Source: Thermoanaerobaculum sp964488355 (GTDB lineage: Bacteria > Acidobacteriota > Thermoanaerobaculia > Thermoanaerobaculales > Thermoanaerobaculaceae). Taken from it: a stretch of 64,000 bases of DNA. The first letter of the stretch is position 1, and each line of letters starts with the position of its first letter. A program made the translations under genes and the position numbers. Positions 7,765 through 16,618 of the stretch are shown here, piece by piece. The stretch lies in the NCBI GenBank assembly GCA_964488355.1, contig CAZAUJ010000013.1, forward strand, positions 6,083 to 70,082, written 5' to 3'. The notes below the pieces were generated by a model. It worked only from the letters and a program-made list of their open reading frames with translations, did not search any database and had not been told where the DNA came from.

Positions 7765-9873
7765 ATGCGTCGTTTTTTCCTTCTTCCCGCGGTCGTGGCA
7801 GCCCTGCTGGCCTGTGTCTCGCCCCAGCCGGGTAGGTGGGTCTATCCCCCCAGCGCCCAAGTGGAGGTGGCGGATGACTACCACGGGGTGAAGGTTCCTG
7901 ACCCCTACCGCTGGCTGGAAGAGCTGGACTCGCCAGCGACGCAGCGGTGGGTGGCGGCCCAGAACCAGCTCACCTTTGGTTTCTTGGAAAAGATTCCGTC
8001 GCGGCAAAAGATCTTTCGCCGGCTGTCGGAGCTGTGGAACTACGAGCGCTATTCCACGCCTATCACCCGGGGCGGGCGGTTCTTCTATTTCCATAACCCA
8101 GGACTCTTGCCGCAGAGTGTCCTTCTGGTTTCCGAAGACATCCGACGCCCCGGCCGCGTGCTGCTCGACCCGAATACCCTTTCTCCAGACGGCACCGTGG
8201 CCCTTTCCAACACGGTTCCGTCCTTCGATGGTCGCCTGTTGGCCTACAGCCTGTCCGAGGCGGGCTCCGACTGGCAAACCTGGCGTGTGCGCAACGTGAA
8301 CACCGGGGAGGACCTCCCCGACGTGCTCTCCTGGACCAAGTTCACCACCGCCGCCTGGCTGCCCGACGGCTCCGGGTTTTTCTACGCTCGCTATGACGCC
8401 CCTCCCCCTGGGCAGGAAAAGGTGGCGACCAATCTTAACCAGAAGCTGTTTTTCCACCGCCTGGGCACAAAACAGGAGGAGGACGTGCTGGTGTACGCCC
8501 GTCCCGACCAGCCCAAGTGGCAGTTTGCGCCTGAGGTTACCGATGACGGGAGGTTCTTGGTCATCACCGTTTACGTGGGTACCGATCGTCGCAACCGCAT
8601 TTACGTTTGGGATCTTTCCCAGCCGGATTCGCCGGTGTTGCCCCTCTTAGACCAGTTCGACGCTTCCTATAACTTCGTGGATAGCGAGGGCGAGACCCTT
8701 TTCCTGCTTACCGACAAGGATGCGCCCCGTGGCCGCTTGGTGGCCGTGGACGTTCACCAGCCGGAGCAGCTGCGTACGGTAATTGCGGAGGCCGAGCACA
8801 CGCTGCAAAGCGTAACCCGCGTTGCCAATGTGTTTTTTGCCCGCTACCTGCGCCACGCCACCACCGAGGTCAAAGCCTTCTCGCTGGATGGCCGGCTGCT
8901 GGGCACGGTGGCCCTTCCTGGCCTGGGCACGGCGGTGGGCTTCGGCGGTTCGCGCTTCGACCGACAAACGTTTTACACCTTCACCTCCTTTCTCACTCCA
9001 GGCACCGTTTACCGGCTGGAAGTTGGGAGCCTGGCCAGCGAACCGTTGTTCGTACCTAAACTGGCCGCGTCCTTGGATGACTTCGTCACCGAGCAGGTTT
9101 TTGTCACCTCCAAGGACGGGACACACGTGCCCATGTTCCTTACCCACCGGCGAAACTGGGTGAAAAACGGCACGAACCCCACGCTCTTGTATGGCTACGG
9201 CGGCTTTAACATTGCCATTACCCCCAGCTTCTCCCCCCGCACTATTGCCTGGCTGGAACTGGGTGGCGTTTACGCGGTGGCCAACCTGCGCGGGGGCAGC
9301 GAATATGGCGAGGCCTGGCACCAAGCGGGCATGCTGAAAAACAAGCAAAAGGTTTTTGATGACTTCCTCGCGTGCGCCCAGTGGTTGGTGGACAACCGCA
9401 TAACCTCCCCCTCAAAGCTGGCCATCCACGGTGCCTCCAACGGTGGTTTGCTGGTGGGGGCAGCCATGACCCAGCGACCCGAGCTGTTCGCCGCCGCCAT
9501 ACCAGCCGTGGGCGTGATGGACATGCTGCGGTTTCACAAGTTCACCATTGGATGGGCTTGGGTTTCCGAGTATGGTTCGTCGGATGACCCAGAGATGTTC
9601 CCTGTGTTGTACCGCTACTCGCCCCTACACCAGATCAAGGACGGGGTGTGCTACCCCGCCACGCTGGTGACCACCGCCGACCACGACGATCGGGTGGTCC
9701 CGTCCCATTCCTTCAAGTTTGCCGCGCGCCTGCAGCAGGCCCAGGGCTGCGACCGACCCGTGCTCATCCGCATCGAAACGCGTGCCGGGCACGGGGCGGG
9801 CAAGCCGACCACCAAACAGATCGAGGAGGCAGCGGATGTGCTGGCCTTCTTAACCTACGCCCTGGGGGTGTGA
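7765..9873 (+). CDS. Prolyl oligopeptidase, lipoprotein form (S9A)
   Basis: Serine peptidase cleaving short peptides after proline, here probably anchored outside the cytoplasmic membrane. The 702-residue protein starts with a signal peptide ending Leu-Leu-Ala-Cys, a lipobox. A beta-propeller region (about residues 80-420) precedes an alpha/beta-hydrolase domain. The catalytic triad is visible: Ser558 in Gly-Ala-Ser-Asn-Gly-Gly, Asp642 in His-Asp-Asp-Arg-Val-Val-Pro, and His676 in Ala-Gly-His-Gly. ATG 7765 was chosen over the upstream TTG at 7726 because GGAGG precedes it and it gives a proper signal peptide. It converges on trmB with only eight bases between stops. Peptide-nutrient use fits a heterotroph. 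Confidence 0.93.
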   Translation: MRRFFLLPAVVAALLACVSPQPGRWVYPPSAQVEVADDYHGVKVPDPYRWLEELDSPATQRWVAAQNQLTFGFLEKIPSRQKIFRRLSELWNYERYSTPITRGGRFFYFHNPGLLPQSVLLVSEDIRRPGRVLLDPNTLSPDGTVALSNTVPSFDGRLLAYSLSEAGSDWQTWRVRNVNTGEDLPDVLSWTKFTTAAWLPDGSGFFYARYDAPPPGQEKVATNLNQKLFFHRLGTKQEEDVLVYARPDQPKWQFAPEVTDDGRFLVITVYVGTDRRNRIYVWDLSQPDSPVLPLLDQFDASYNFVDSEGETLFLLTDKDAPRGRLVAVDVHQPEQLRTVIAEAEHTLQSVTRVANVFFARYLRHATTEVKAFSLDGRLLGTVALPGLGTAVGFGGSRFDRQTFYTFTSFLTPGTVYRLEVGSLASEPLFVPKLAASLDDFVTEQVFVTSKDGTHVPMFLTHRRNWVKNGTNPTLLYGYGGFNIAITPSFSPRTIAWLELGGVYAVANLRGGSEYGEAWHQAGMLKNKQKVFDDFLACAQWLVDNRITSPSKLAIHGASNGGLLVGAAMTQRPELFAAAIPAVGVMDMLRFHKFTIGWAWVSEYGSSDDPEMFPVLYRYSPLHQIKDGVCYPATLVTTADHDDRVVPSHSFKFAARLQQAQGCDRPVLIRIETRAGHGAGKPTTKQIEEAADVLAFLTYALGV

Positions 9874-9881
9874 GGTCGCAG

Positions 9882-10496
9882 TCACGGCCGGCGCCGCCAG
9901 GCAAAGCGAAAAACCCTGCGACCCTGTGCCTGGTACTTGAGCTCAAAGTGGGTGGGCGGAATGGATGCAAACCAGTCGTCTTCGGGGAGCAGCTCGAATC
10001 GGCCATGGTCCGACACAACCTGAGCTATGAGCTGAGCGTAGTCGGCGTGGTCGGTCTTGACGCGTAGCACGGCACTGGGGGCCATCACCTCCGCCAGCCG
10101 GGCTAGGTTTTCTGGGCGGAAAAAACGCCGCTTGTGGTGCCGCTTCTTCGGCCACGGGTCGGGAAAATACACGTGCACCCCGGCCACGCTGCCAGGACCC
10201 AAGCAGCGGAACAGCACATCCTCGGCGGTCGTGTGCACCAGACGCAGGTTGTCCACCCCGGCGCGGAAGGCTCGCAAGGCCGTCAGCTTCAGGTACTTGT
10301 AGCTGCGCTCGACTCCCAAAAGACCAACGTGCGGGTTGGCTTGCGCCCAGGCAATGGCAAACCGCCCCTTGCCCACACCCAGCTCCAGCTCCAGGGCACA
10401 CGCGCGGGCGAAAAGCTCCTCGGCGCGCAAGGGCAACGTGAACCCGTCTAGAGCCACCAACAGGCCCTCAGCCGCCTGCACAAAAGCCTCCACCAA
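9882..10496 (-). CDS. trmB: tRNA (guanine-N7-)-methyltransferase
   Basis: SAM-dependent enzyme that methylates G46 in the variable loop of tRNAs. The 204-residue protein has the SAM-binding motif Leu-Glu-Leu-Gly-Val-Gly-Lys-Gly-Arg, the TrmB signature Phe-Pro-Asp-Pro-Trp-Pro-Lys-Lys-Arg-His-His-Lys-Arg-Arg, and the terminal Thr-His-Phe-Glu motif. The start appears to be TTG at 10496, five bases after the pfkA stop, and the N-terminus is shorter than in enterobacterial TrmB. It is the last gene of the dCMP deaminase-pfkA-trmB operon. Confidence 0.93.
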   Translation of the reverse strand: MVEAFVQAAEGLLVALDGFTLPLRAEELFARACALELELGVGKGRFAIAWAQANPHVGLLGVERSYKYLKLTALRAFRAGVDNLRLVHTTAEDVLFRCLGPGSVAGVHVYFPDPWPKKRHHKRRFFRPENLARLAEVMAPSAVLRVKTDHADYAQLIAQVVSDHGRFELLPEDDWFASIPPTHFELKYQAQGRRVFRFAWRRRP

Positions 10497-10501
10497 GAAT
10501 G

Positions 10502-11626
10502 CTAGCCCTCGGAAGCTTCCACCATTTCCGGGTCCTCATCCCCGAAAACGATGCCGATGTCGCGCGCCGCCTTGACCAGCTGGGAGCTAGGCGGCACCTT
10601 TTTCACGTGGCCTACTGCCTCAGCTAGCGGCACGGAAACAATTTCCCCGCACTGCAAGGCCACCATGGTGCCAAAGCTTCCCTCCATTGCCAGCCGCGTG
10701 GCCTCCACCCCGAAGCGGGTGGCCAGGATGCGGTCTACCGGCACCGGGGAGCCTCCCCGTTGGATGTGGCCTAACACCGTCACCCGCACCTCGTAACCTG
10801 AACGATCGGCAATTTCCTGCGCCACCAGGTACGACACCCCCCCCAAGCGCTTCCACCCGGTAACCTTGTCCTCTGCCTGGAACACCTGCGTGCCACCCAC
10901 CGGTGCTGCTCCCTCCGCCACCACCACCAGGGAGAAGGGCCGGCCGCGCCGCTCGCGCGCGCGAAACTTGGCAATTACCGGCTCGAAGCGGAAGGGAATC
11001 TCGGGGATCAGGATCACGTCCGCTCCTCCCGCCAAACCGGCGTGAAGGGCAATCCAGCCTGCATCCCGCCCCATGACCTCCAACAGCATCACCCGGTGGT
11101 GGGCTTCAGCAGTGGTATGCAGCCGGTCGAGGGCTTCAGCCGCTGCCTCCATAGCGGTGGCAAAACCAAAGGTGACCTCGGTGGCGGAGATGTCGTTATC
11201 AATCGTCTTGGGCACACCCACCACCGGCAAGCCCAGCTCGCGGTGCATGCGCTCGGCAATGCTCAAAGAGCCGTCGCCGCCAATGACGACCAACGCATCC
11301 AAGCCCAGCTTTTCAAAAGTGCGCACCACTGCCGCCGACGCGTCGACGATTTCCTCCACCCCGTCTGGCCTGCGAAAGGGATAGCGGAAGGGGTTATGCC
11401 GGTTGGTCGTGCCTAGGATGGTGCCGCCGCGCGGCAAGATACCCCAAATGTCGTCCAGCTCCAGCTCCTTGGCCTTGCCCTCCACCAACCCGGAAAAGCC
11501 ATCGAAAATGCCTACCGGCGTCACCCGATAGGTAAAAAGGCACGTCTTCACCACTGCGCGAATTACCGCGTTGAGGCCGGGGGCGTCCCCCCCACCTGTA
11601 AGCACGCCCAAACGACGAACCCTCAT
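10502..11626 (-). CDS. pfkA: 6-phosphofructokinase, mixed phosphodonor signature
   Basis: Phosphorylates fructose 6-phosphate at C1, the committed step of glycolysis. The 374-residue protein begins with the nucleotide/PPi loop Gly-Gly-Gly-Asp-Ala-Pro-Gly and carries Gly-Gly-Asp-Gly-Ser (116-120), Pro-Lys-Thr-Ile-Asp-Asn-Asp (139-145) and Met-Gly-Arg. At the two donor-selecting sites (104 and 124 in E. coli numbering) it has Gly and Lys. Gly at the first fits ATP use; Lys at the second is typical of PPi enzymes. This mixed type is known, and ATP use is the likelier reading. ATG 11626 overlaps the upstream stop as ATGA, which decides the start. Confidence 0.93.
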   Translation of the reverse strand: MRVRRLGVLTGGGDAPGLNAVIRAVVKTCLFTYRVTPVGIFDGFSGLVEGKAKELELDDIWGILPRGGTILGTTNRHNPFRYPFRRPDGVEEIVDASAAVVRTFEKLGLDALVVIGGDGSLSIAERMHRELGLPVVGVPKTIDNDISATEVTFGFATAMEAAAEALDRLHTTAEAHHRVMLLEVMGRDAGWIALHAGLAGGADVILIPEIPFRFEPVIAKFRARERRGRPFSLVVVAEGAAPVGGTQVFQAEDKVTGWKRLGGVSYLVAQEIADRSGYEVRVTVLGHIQRGGSPVPVDRILATRFGVEATRLAMEGSFGTMVALQCGEIVSVPLAEAVGHVKKVPPSSQLVKAARDIGIVFGDEDPEMVEASEG

Positions 11627-12054
11627 GGCTTGTCTTCCAATCCCAGCTCCACCAGCTCGATACCCGCCTGGCGGGCGAACTCCCAAATGCGCTGCTCCCG
11701 GTAAAACTCGGCAAAAACGATGCGCGTCACGCCAGCGTTAGCCAAGAGCTTAAAGCAGTCCCAACAGGGTGAGGCGGTCACGTAGCAGTGGGCGCCCTCG
11801 ATGCGCACGCCGTGGCGGGCAGCCTGGATGAGAGCGTTGGCTTCGGCGTGGACCGTACGCACGCAATGGCCGTTTTCCAGCAAGCACCCCTCCTCGGTGC
11901 AGTGGGCCAAGCCCCGAATGGACCCGTTGTAGCCGGTGGCCAGCACCGCCTTGTCCCGCACCAGCACGGCCCCCACGGCCTTGCGCGGGCAGGTTGAGCG
12001 GCTGGCCGCTTCCCGGGCCAAGTTCATGAAGTAGCGGTCCCAGGGCACGCGCAT
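11623..12054 (-). CDS. dCMP deaminase family protein (ComEB-like)
   Basis: Zinc-dependent cytidine/deoxycytidylate deaminase, likely converting dCMP to dUMP to feed dTTP synthesis. In 143 residues it shows the zinc and proton-transfer motif His-Ala-Glu-Ala-Asn, and the second zinc motif Pro-Cys-Trp-Asp-Cys. An extra Cys/His cluster (Cys-Thr-Glu-Glu-Gly-Cys and His-Cys-Val-Arg) is typical of the ComEB branch, which often binds a second zinc. ATG 12054 has no Shine-Dalgarno sequence but has TATACT just upstream (see promoter), so translation is probably leaderless. Head of the operon with pfkA and trmB. Confidence 0.9.
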   Translation of the reverse strand: MRVPWDRYFMNLAREAASRSTCPRKAVGAVLVRDKAVLATGYNGSIRGLAHCTEEGCLLENGHCVRTVHAEANALIQAARHGVRIEGAHCYVTASPCWDCFKLLANAGVTRIVFAEFYREQRIWEFARQAGIELVELGLEDKP

Positions 12055-12062
12055 CGCCGCGC

Positions 12063-12068
12063 AGTATA
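12063..12068 (-). promoter_or_regulatory. -10 box (TATACT), leaderless dCMP deaminase operon
   Basis: On the minus strand, TATACT ends eight bases before the ATG at 12054, so transcription should begin about two bases before the start codon. No ribosome-binding sequence is present in between. No clear -35 box was found at 16-18 bases. Confidence 0.55.
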
Positions 12069-12127
12069 GCCAAGTTTGTTACCCTTGCCGCGCCGGGCAT
12101 GGGAAAGGCACGGCCGGCGTTTTCCGC

Positions 12128-12135
12128 AAAGGAGG
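12128..12135 (+). promoter_or_regulatory. Strong ribosome binding site of ispG
   Basis: AAAGGAGG lies five bases upstream of the GTG at 12141. It fixes the ispG start there instead of the in-frame ATG at 12099, which lacks any such site. Confidence 0.7.
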
Positions 12136-12140
12136 TGTCA

Positions 12141-13385
12141 GTGCGCACCCAGGGGCGAAGGCAAACGGTGGGCGTCAAGGTAGGTCAGGTCACCATTGGC
12201 GGAGGAGCACCGGTGGTGGTGCAGGCCATGACCAACACGGACACGGCCGACGCCGCGGCTACGGCCAAGCAGGTGATGGAGCTTTGGGACGCAGGGGCCG
12301 AGCTGGTACGGGTGACGGTCAACAACGACGAGGCGGCCAAGGCGGTGCCGGAAATCCGCGCCCGTTTGGACGAGGCGGGCTGCCCGGTCCCACTGGTGGG
12401 CGACTTTCACTTCAACGGCCACCTGCTTCTGCGCCGCTACCCGGGCTGCGCGCAGGTGCTGGACAAGTACCGCATCAACCCGGGAAACGTGGGTCGGGGT
12501 GCGAAAAAGGATGAGAACTTCCTCACCTTTTGCCAGCTGGCCAAGGACTTGGACAAGGCGATCCGTATCGGCGTCAACGCCGGCTCTCTCGACCCCGAGT
12601 TGGTCATGGCCAAGATGCAGGAAAACAGCGACAAGGCCCTGGGCCTAACCTCGGAAGAGGTAATTTCCCAGTGCATGATCGCATCTGCCCTGCAGTCCCT
12701 GGAGCTGGCCCTCCAGGCCGGGCTGGGCGAGGACCGCATTATCGTTTCCTGCAAGATCTCACGCCCCACGGAGCTCATCCGCGTTTACCGCCAGCTGGCG
12801 GCCGCTACCCACCAACCGTTGCACCTGGGCCTTACGGAAGCGGGCATGGGCCGACGAGGCGTGGTCTGGTCCACCGCTGCCATGGCGGTTTTGCTGGCCG
12901 AAGGGATTGGAGACACCATTCGCGTTTCGCTCACCCCCACGCCAGGCGGCGACCGCCGCGAGGAGGTTTGGGTGGCGTGCGAGCTGCTCCAGGGTTTGGG
13001 CCTGCGCAGCTTTGCCCCCACGGTCACCGCCTGCCCTGGCTGTGGCCGGACCACCTCCACCACCTTTCAAGAGCTGGCCCAGCGGGTGGAAAGCTACCTA
13101 CGGGCGCAGCTGCCCCGCTGGCACCAGCTTTACCCTGGGGTGGAAGAACTCAAGGTGGCGGTGATGGGCTGCGTGGTCAATGGCCCAGGGGAGTCCAAAG
13201 CCGCTCACATCGGCATTTCCCTGCCGGGCACGGGTGAGGCCCCTGCCTGTCCGGTGTACGTGGACGGCATCAAGGTCACCACCCTCCGGGGCGACGCCGA
13301 GGCGTTGGCGGCCAGCTTTCTTCCCATGGTGGAGGATTACGTACGCCGCCGCTTCGGCAGACCCACGGACCAAGCCAAGAGCTAG
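12141..13385 (+). CDS. ispG: 4-hydroxy-3-methylbut-2-enyl diphosphate synthase
   Basis: [4Fe-4S] enzyme of the MEP isoprenoid pathway, converting MEcPP to HMBPP. About 414 residues, a normal bacterial length. The N-terminal TIM-barrel part shows Pro-Val-Val-Val-Gln-Ala-Met-Thr-Asn-Thr-Asp-Thr and the Asn-Pro-Gly-Asn-Val-Gly signature. The C-terminal cluster domain has Cys-Pro-Gly-Cys-Gly-Arg and Met-Gly-Cys-Val-Val-Asn-Gly-Pro-Gly-Glu, giving the three Cys and one Glu ligands. It converges on the GGDEF-EAL gene, with the two stops overlapping by four bases. Confidence 0.96.
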   Translation: MRTQGRRQTVGVKVGQVTIGGGAPVVVQAMTNTDTADAAATAKQVMELWDAGAELVRVTVNNDEAAKAVPEIRARLDEAGCPVPLVGDFHFNGHLLLRRYPGCAQVLDKYRINPGNVGRGAKKDENFLTFCQLAKDLDKAIRIGVNAGSLDPELVMAKMQENSDKALGLTSEEVISQCMIASALQSLELALQAGLGEDRIIVSCKISRPTELIRVYRQLAAATHQPLHLGLTEAGMGRRGVVWSTAAMAVLLAEGIGDTIRVSLTPTPGGDRREEVWVACELLQGLGLRSFAPTVTACPGCGRTTSTTFQELAQRVESYLRAQLPRWHQLYPGVEELKVAVMGCVVNGPGESKAAHIGISLPGTGEAPACPVYVDGIKVTTLRGDAEALAASFLPMVEDYVRRRFGRPTDQAKS

Positions 13386-15529
13386 CTGGCCTGGTCTTGC
13401 CAAAGGGGATGGTCGGGCGGCAGAGCCGGGCCTAGGAAGTACCCTTGAATGAGGTCACACCCCATTTTTCGCAGGAACTCACACTGCTCTTTGCTCTCCA
13501 CCCCTTCCGCCACCACCTGCACCTGCAGGCGATGGGCGAGCTCCACGATCCCCTCCAGTAGGGCCCGTCCCCTTTGCTCGCGTACGGCGGCGCTGACAAA
13601 GCCCGTGTCCAGCTTCACCAGCTCGGTGGGCACATCCCGCAGCAACGCCAGGGAGGAGTAGGCGGTACCGAAATCGTCCAAGGCCACCGGCACGCCCAGC
13701 TCCCTCACTTGGCGCAATGTGCGCACCGCCTCCGCCGCTTGAACCAGGAAGGACTCGGTCACCTCGAGCCAAAGCTTGCCCGGTGCGAGGTGGTGCTCCT
13801 CCACTATGCGCGCAAGCTCCCCGAGGAAGTCGGCCGCCATAAGCGAGGGCCCAGCCACGTTGACCGTCACGGGGACAGGCAGCCGCGCCGCCACCGCCGC
13901 CGCTCGGCGCAAGGCCAAGCGGTCCAGCTCGCCCACCAGGCCTACCTCCTGCAGCAAGGGCACAAACTGGGCAGCGGGAAGCAACTCCCCGCCGTCCGCT
14001 AAGCGTGCCAGCGCCTCGGCAAAGCGCACCTGCCCGCTTTCCGCGGCGAAGATGGGTTGAAAGTGAAAGTCAATGTTGGCGTTTTTCAGGGCTCTCTTTA
14101 CATGCTCGAGAAAAACCAACCGGGCACGGGAATACCGATCCAGGTCCGGAGAATAGAAAGCAAAACCGGACCTAGCGGCCTTGGCGCGGTACATGGCCAC
14201 GTCGGCGGCGCGCATCAGCGCTTCCAGGGTTTCTCCGTCACCGGGGAAGACGGCGATGCCCAGAGAAGCCTCAATGGAGTAAAGCTCTTGGCGCAGGGCA
14301 AAGGGCTGCTGGAAGCACTCCAAGATGCGGTGCGCCGCCACCCGCGCCCCCTCGTGCCCCGTTTGCGGCCAAAGCACGGCAAACTCGTCCCCGCCCAGGC
14401 GCGCCACCGTGTCCGTTTCCCGGCAGGCGCGCAACAGCCGCAGCGCAACCCCCTGCAGCAGCTCGTCGCCGGCGTCATGGCCCAGGGCGTCGTTGACCTC
14501 CTTGAAGCGGTCCAAGTCCAGGTAGCCCAAAGCCACCGGAAACTTGTGCCGTCGCGCCAAGGCCAACAACTGCTCCGCCCGCTCCCGCAGCAGGCGGCGG
14601 TTAGGCAGATCGGTAAGCCCGTCATGGTAGGCCAGGTGCTGGATTTGCTCCAGCCAACGCTTGCGTTCCCCCAGGTCCCGCAACACGGTCACGATCACCG
14701 AGCGGCCCGCCAGCTTCATGGGCGTGGAGCGCGTCTCCGCCAGGAAGGTGGAGCCATCGGCGCGGGTGTAGGTGAGCTCCATGGTGGGTGCCGGCTCGCC
14801 CGAAGCCAACATGCGCGCCACCCTTTCCTCCACCAGGGACCAGGAGCTGCCGTGGACCAAGCGGGTGCCAGGGCTGCCCACCAGGGACTGACCTGGAGGC
14901 ACGCCAAAAAGCGCATCAGCGGCAGCGTTGGCATACAGCACCTGCTTGCCATCGTGCACCACCACCGCATCGGGAATGTGGGCGAGAAAGCTGCGCCACT
15001 TTTCTTCCGCCCGCCGTAGCTCGGTGAACACCTCTTCGCGCAAGAGCTGCTCGCCTATGGCGGCAGCAGCCGCCAGCAGCGCTTCCCGCTCTTCCCGTCG
15101 CCACATGCGCGGGGTGCGTACCGAATCAAAGCCCAGAAAGCCCCAAAGCTGTCCTTGCTGGACAATGGGCGCTACTAGGATGCTTTGAATGGCTTGGGCT
15201 TCCAACAAAGGCCGCTCGCTTTCGGGAAATTGAGCTACGTCGCCGAAGATTAGCCTCCCTGCAGCCAGCTCCGACAACCACCGAGCGAAACCCGCCCTTT
15301 CCACAGGCAGGTTCTGCAGCTCGGGGTTGCCGATTTGCGGCTCCACGCCCTCTCGGCACCACTCCCAAAGCTGGCTGCAGGCGGTTTCACCTGTTTGCGG
15401 GTGAGGGTGCAGGAAGAAAACGTAGACTCGGTCCACCTGCGTCCCCTCCCCCAGAGCCGCCAGCGCCTCGGGGATTTCCTTTCCCGATAAAAGCAAAGAA
15501 AAAGCCCGCAGAACCTCAACGAAGCGCAT
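13382..15529 (-). CDS. GAF-PAS-GGDEF-EAL cyclic-di-GMP protein
   Basis: Cytoplasmic 715-residue sensor that could both make and degrade cyclic di-GMP. Order: GAF-like (about 1-170), PAS (about 175-290), GGDEF (about 300-450), EAL (about 460-710). The cyclase signature Gly-Gly-Asp-Glu-Phe is intact, and an Arg-Glu-Thr-Asp product-inhibition site lies five residues before it. The EAL domain also looks active: Glu-Ala-Leu, Glu in Glu-Val-Thr-Glu-Ser, Asp-Asp-Phe-Gly, the Lys-Leu-Asp lysine and the Glu-Gly-Val-Glu glutamate are all present. No transmembrane segment is seen, so input is probably a small cytoplasmic ligand or redox signal. The second messenger usually controls surface attachment or motility. 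Confidence 0.93.
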   Translation of the reverse strand: MRFVEVLRAFSLLLSGKEIPEALAALGEGTQVDRVYVFFLHPHPQTGETACSQLWEWCREGVEPQIGNPELQNLPVERAGFARWLSELAAGRLIFGDVAQFPESERPLLEAQAIQSILVAPIVQQGQLWGFLGFDSVRTPRMWRREEREALLAAAAAIGEQLLREEVFTELRRAEEKWRSFLAHIPDAVVVHDGKQVLYANAAADALFGVPPGQSLVGSPGTRLVHGSSWSLVEERVARMLASGEPAPTMELTYTRADGSTFLAETRSTPMKLAGRSVIVTVLRDLGERKRWLEQIQHLAYHDGLTDLPNRRLLRERAEQLLALARRHKFPVALGYLDLDRFKEVNDALGHDAGDELLQGVALRLLRACRETDTVARLGGDEFAVLWPQTGHEGARVAAHRILECFQQPFALRQELYSIEASLGIAVFPGDGETLEALMRAADVAMYRAKAARSGFAFYSPDLDRYSRARLVFLEHVKRALKNANIDFHFQPIFAAESGQVRFAEALARLADGGELLPAAQFVPLLQEVGLVGELDRLALRRAAAVAARLPVPVTVNVAGPSLMAADFLGELARIVEEHHLAPGKLWLEVTESFLVQAAEAVRTLRQVRELGVPVALDDFGTAYSSLALLRDVPTELVKLDTGFVSAAVREQRGRALLEGIVELAHRLQVQVVAEGVESKEQCEFLRKMGCDLIQGYFLGPALPPDHPLWQDQAS

Positions 15530-15547
15530 GCGCCCCCGGCCTGCTCC

Positions 15548-16528
15548 TCAGGATAACACCGAGGCAAAAATCAGGGGCGCGACGATGGTGGCATCGGACT
15601 CGATCATGAAGCGCGGCGTTTCGGGACCCAGCTTCTCCCAAGTGATTTTTTCGTTGGGCACCGCTCCCGAGTAGGAACCGTAACTGGTGGTGGAATCCGA
15701 AATTTGGCAGAAGTAGGCCCATAAGGGGATGTCTTTCCAACCTAAGTCCTGGCGCATCATGGGCACAGCGCAGATAGCGAAATCACCGGCAATGCCGCCG
15801 CCAATTTGGAAAAAGCCAATTTTCTTTCCCTCACGAGCTTTTTCACGATACCAGGAAGCCAACTCCATCATGTACTGAATGCCGCCCTTGACGATATGCA
15901 CGTTCTTGATGTCACCGGCAATACAGTGAGCGGCAAAGATGTTACCTGTGGTGGAATCCTCCCATCCCGGTGCGAAGATGGGCAGGTTGACTTCCATGGC
16001 CGCGTAAACCCAGCTGTCCTTGGGGTCGATTTGGAAGTACTTGTCCAGCTTTCCCGACCTCAGGATGCGGTAAAAATACTCGTGGGGAAAGTACGCGCAG
16101 CCAGCTGCGTCTGCCGCCTGCCACTCCTCCAGGATGGCCTGCTCGATGCGGCGAATGGCCTCTTCCTCAGGAATGCAGGTGTCGGTGACCCGGTTAAGGT
16201 GCCGCTGCCAAAGCGCCACCTCCTCCTCAGGTGTCAGGCTTCGCCAATGGGGCACGCGCTCATAGAACTCATGGGCTACCAGGTTGTAGATGTCCTCTTC
16301 CAGGTTCGCGCCCGTGCAGCTCATGGCGTGAACCTTTCCCCGGCGAATCATTTCCGCCAGGGAAATGCCCAGCTCGGCGGTGCTCATAGCACCGGCCATA
16401 GCTACCAGCATCAGGTTACCCTGGTTGACGAACTGCCTATAGGCTTCGGCAGCTTCCACCACCACGGCAGCGTTGAAATGGCGGTAGTGCCGGTGAATGA
16501 ACTCACGAACTTGGCGTGCGTGCTCCAT
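15548..16528 (-). CDS. Deoxyhypusine synthase family protein
   Basis: NAD-dependent aminobutyl transferase of the DHS superfamily, 326 residues. It has the family features Ser-Cys-Thr-Gly-Ala-Asn, Gly-Gly-Gly-Ile-Ala-Gly-Asp-Phe, Ser-Gly-Ala-Val-Pro-Asn-Glu and Asp-Ala-Thr. Lys in Ile-Thr-Trp-Glu-Lys-Leu aligns with the catalytic lysine of the eukaryotic enzyme (Trp-Gly-Lys). Eukaryotic and archaeal enzymes modify eIF5A, which bacteria lack. Bacterial homologues are thought to act on polyamines, for example as homospermidine synthases, so a spermidine-related role is inferred. ATG 16528 with GGAGGGAGG was preferred over GTG 16546. A TACAAT hexamer at 16548-16553 may be its -10 box. Confidence 0.88.
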   Translation of the reverse strand: MEHARQVREFIHRHYRHFNAAVVVEAAEAYRQFVNQGNLMLVAMAGAMSTAELGISLAEMIRRGKVHAMSCTGANLEEDIYNLVAHEFYERVPHWRSLTPEEEVALWQRHLNRVTDTCIPEEEAIRRIEQAILEEWQAADAAGCAYFPHEYFYRILRSGKLDKYFQIDPKDSWVYAAMEVNLPIFAPGWEDSTTGNIFAAHCIAGDIKNVHIVKGGIQYMMELASWYREKAREGKKIGFFQIGGGIAGDFAICAVPMMRQDLGWKDIPLWAYFCQISDSTTSYGSYSGAVPNEKITWEKLGPETPRFMIESDATIVAPLIFASVLS

Positions 16529-16618
16529 GCCTCCCTCCAGCGGCACATTGTAAGCGTATTGCTGCGGCTCAAGCCAGGCCGACTCGCTAGCTTCCGCCAG
16601 CAGCGGCCGTCAACGCTT

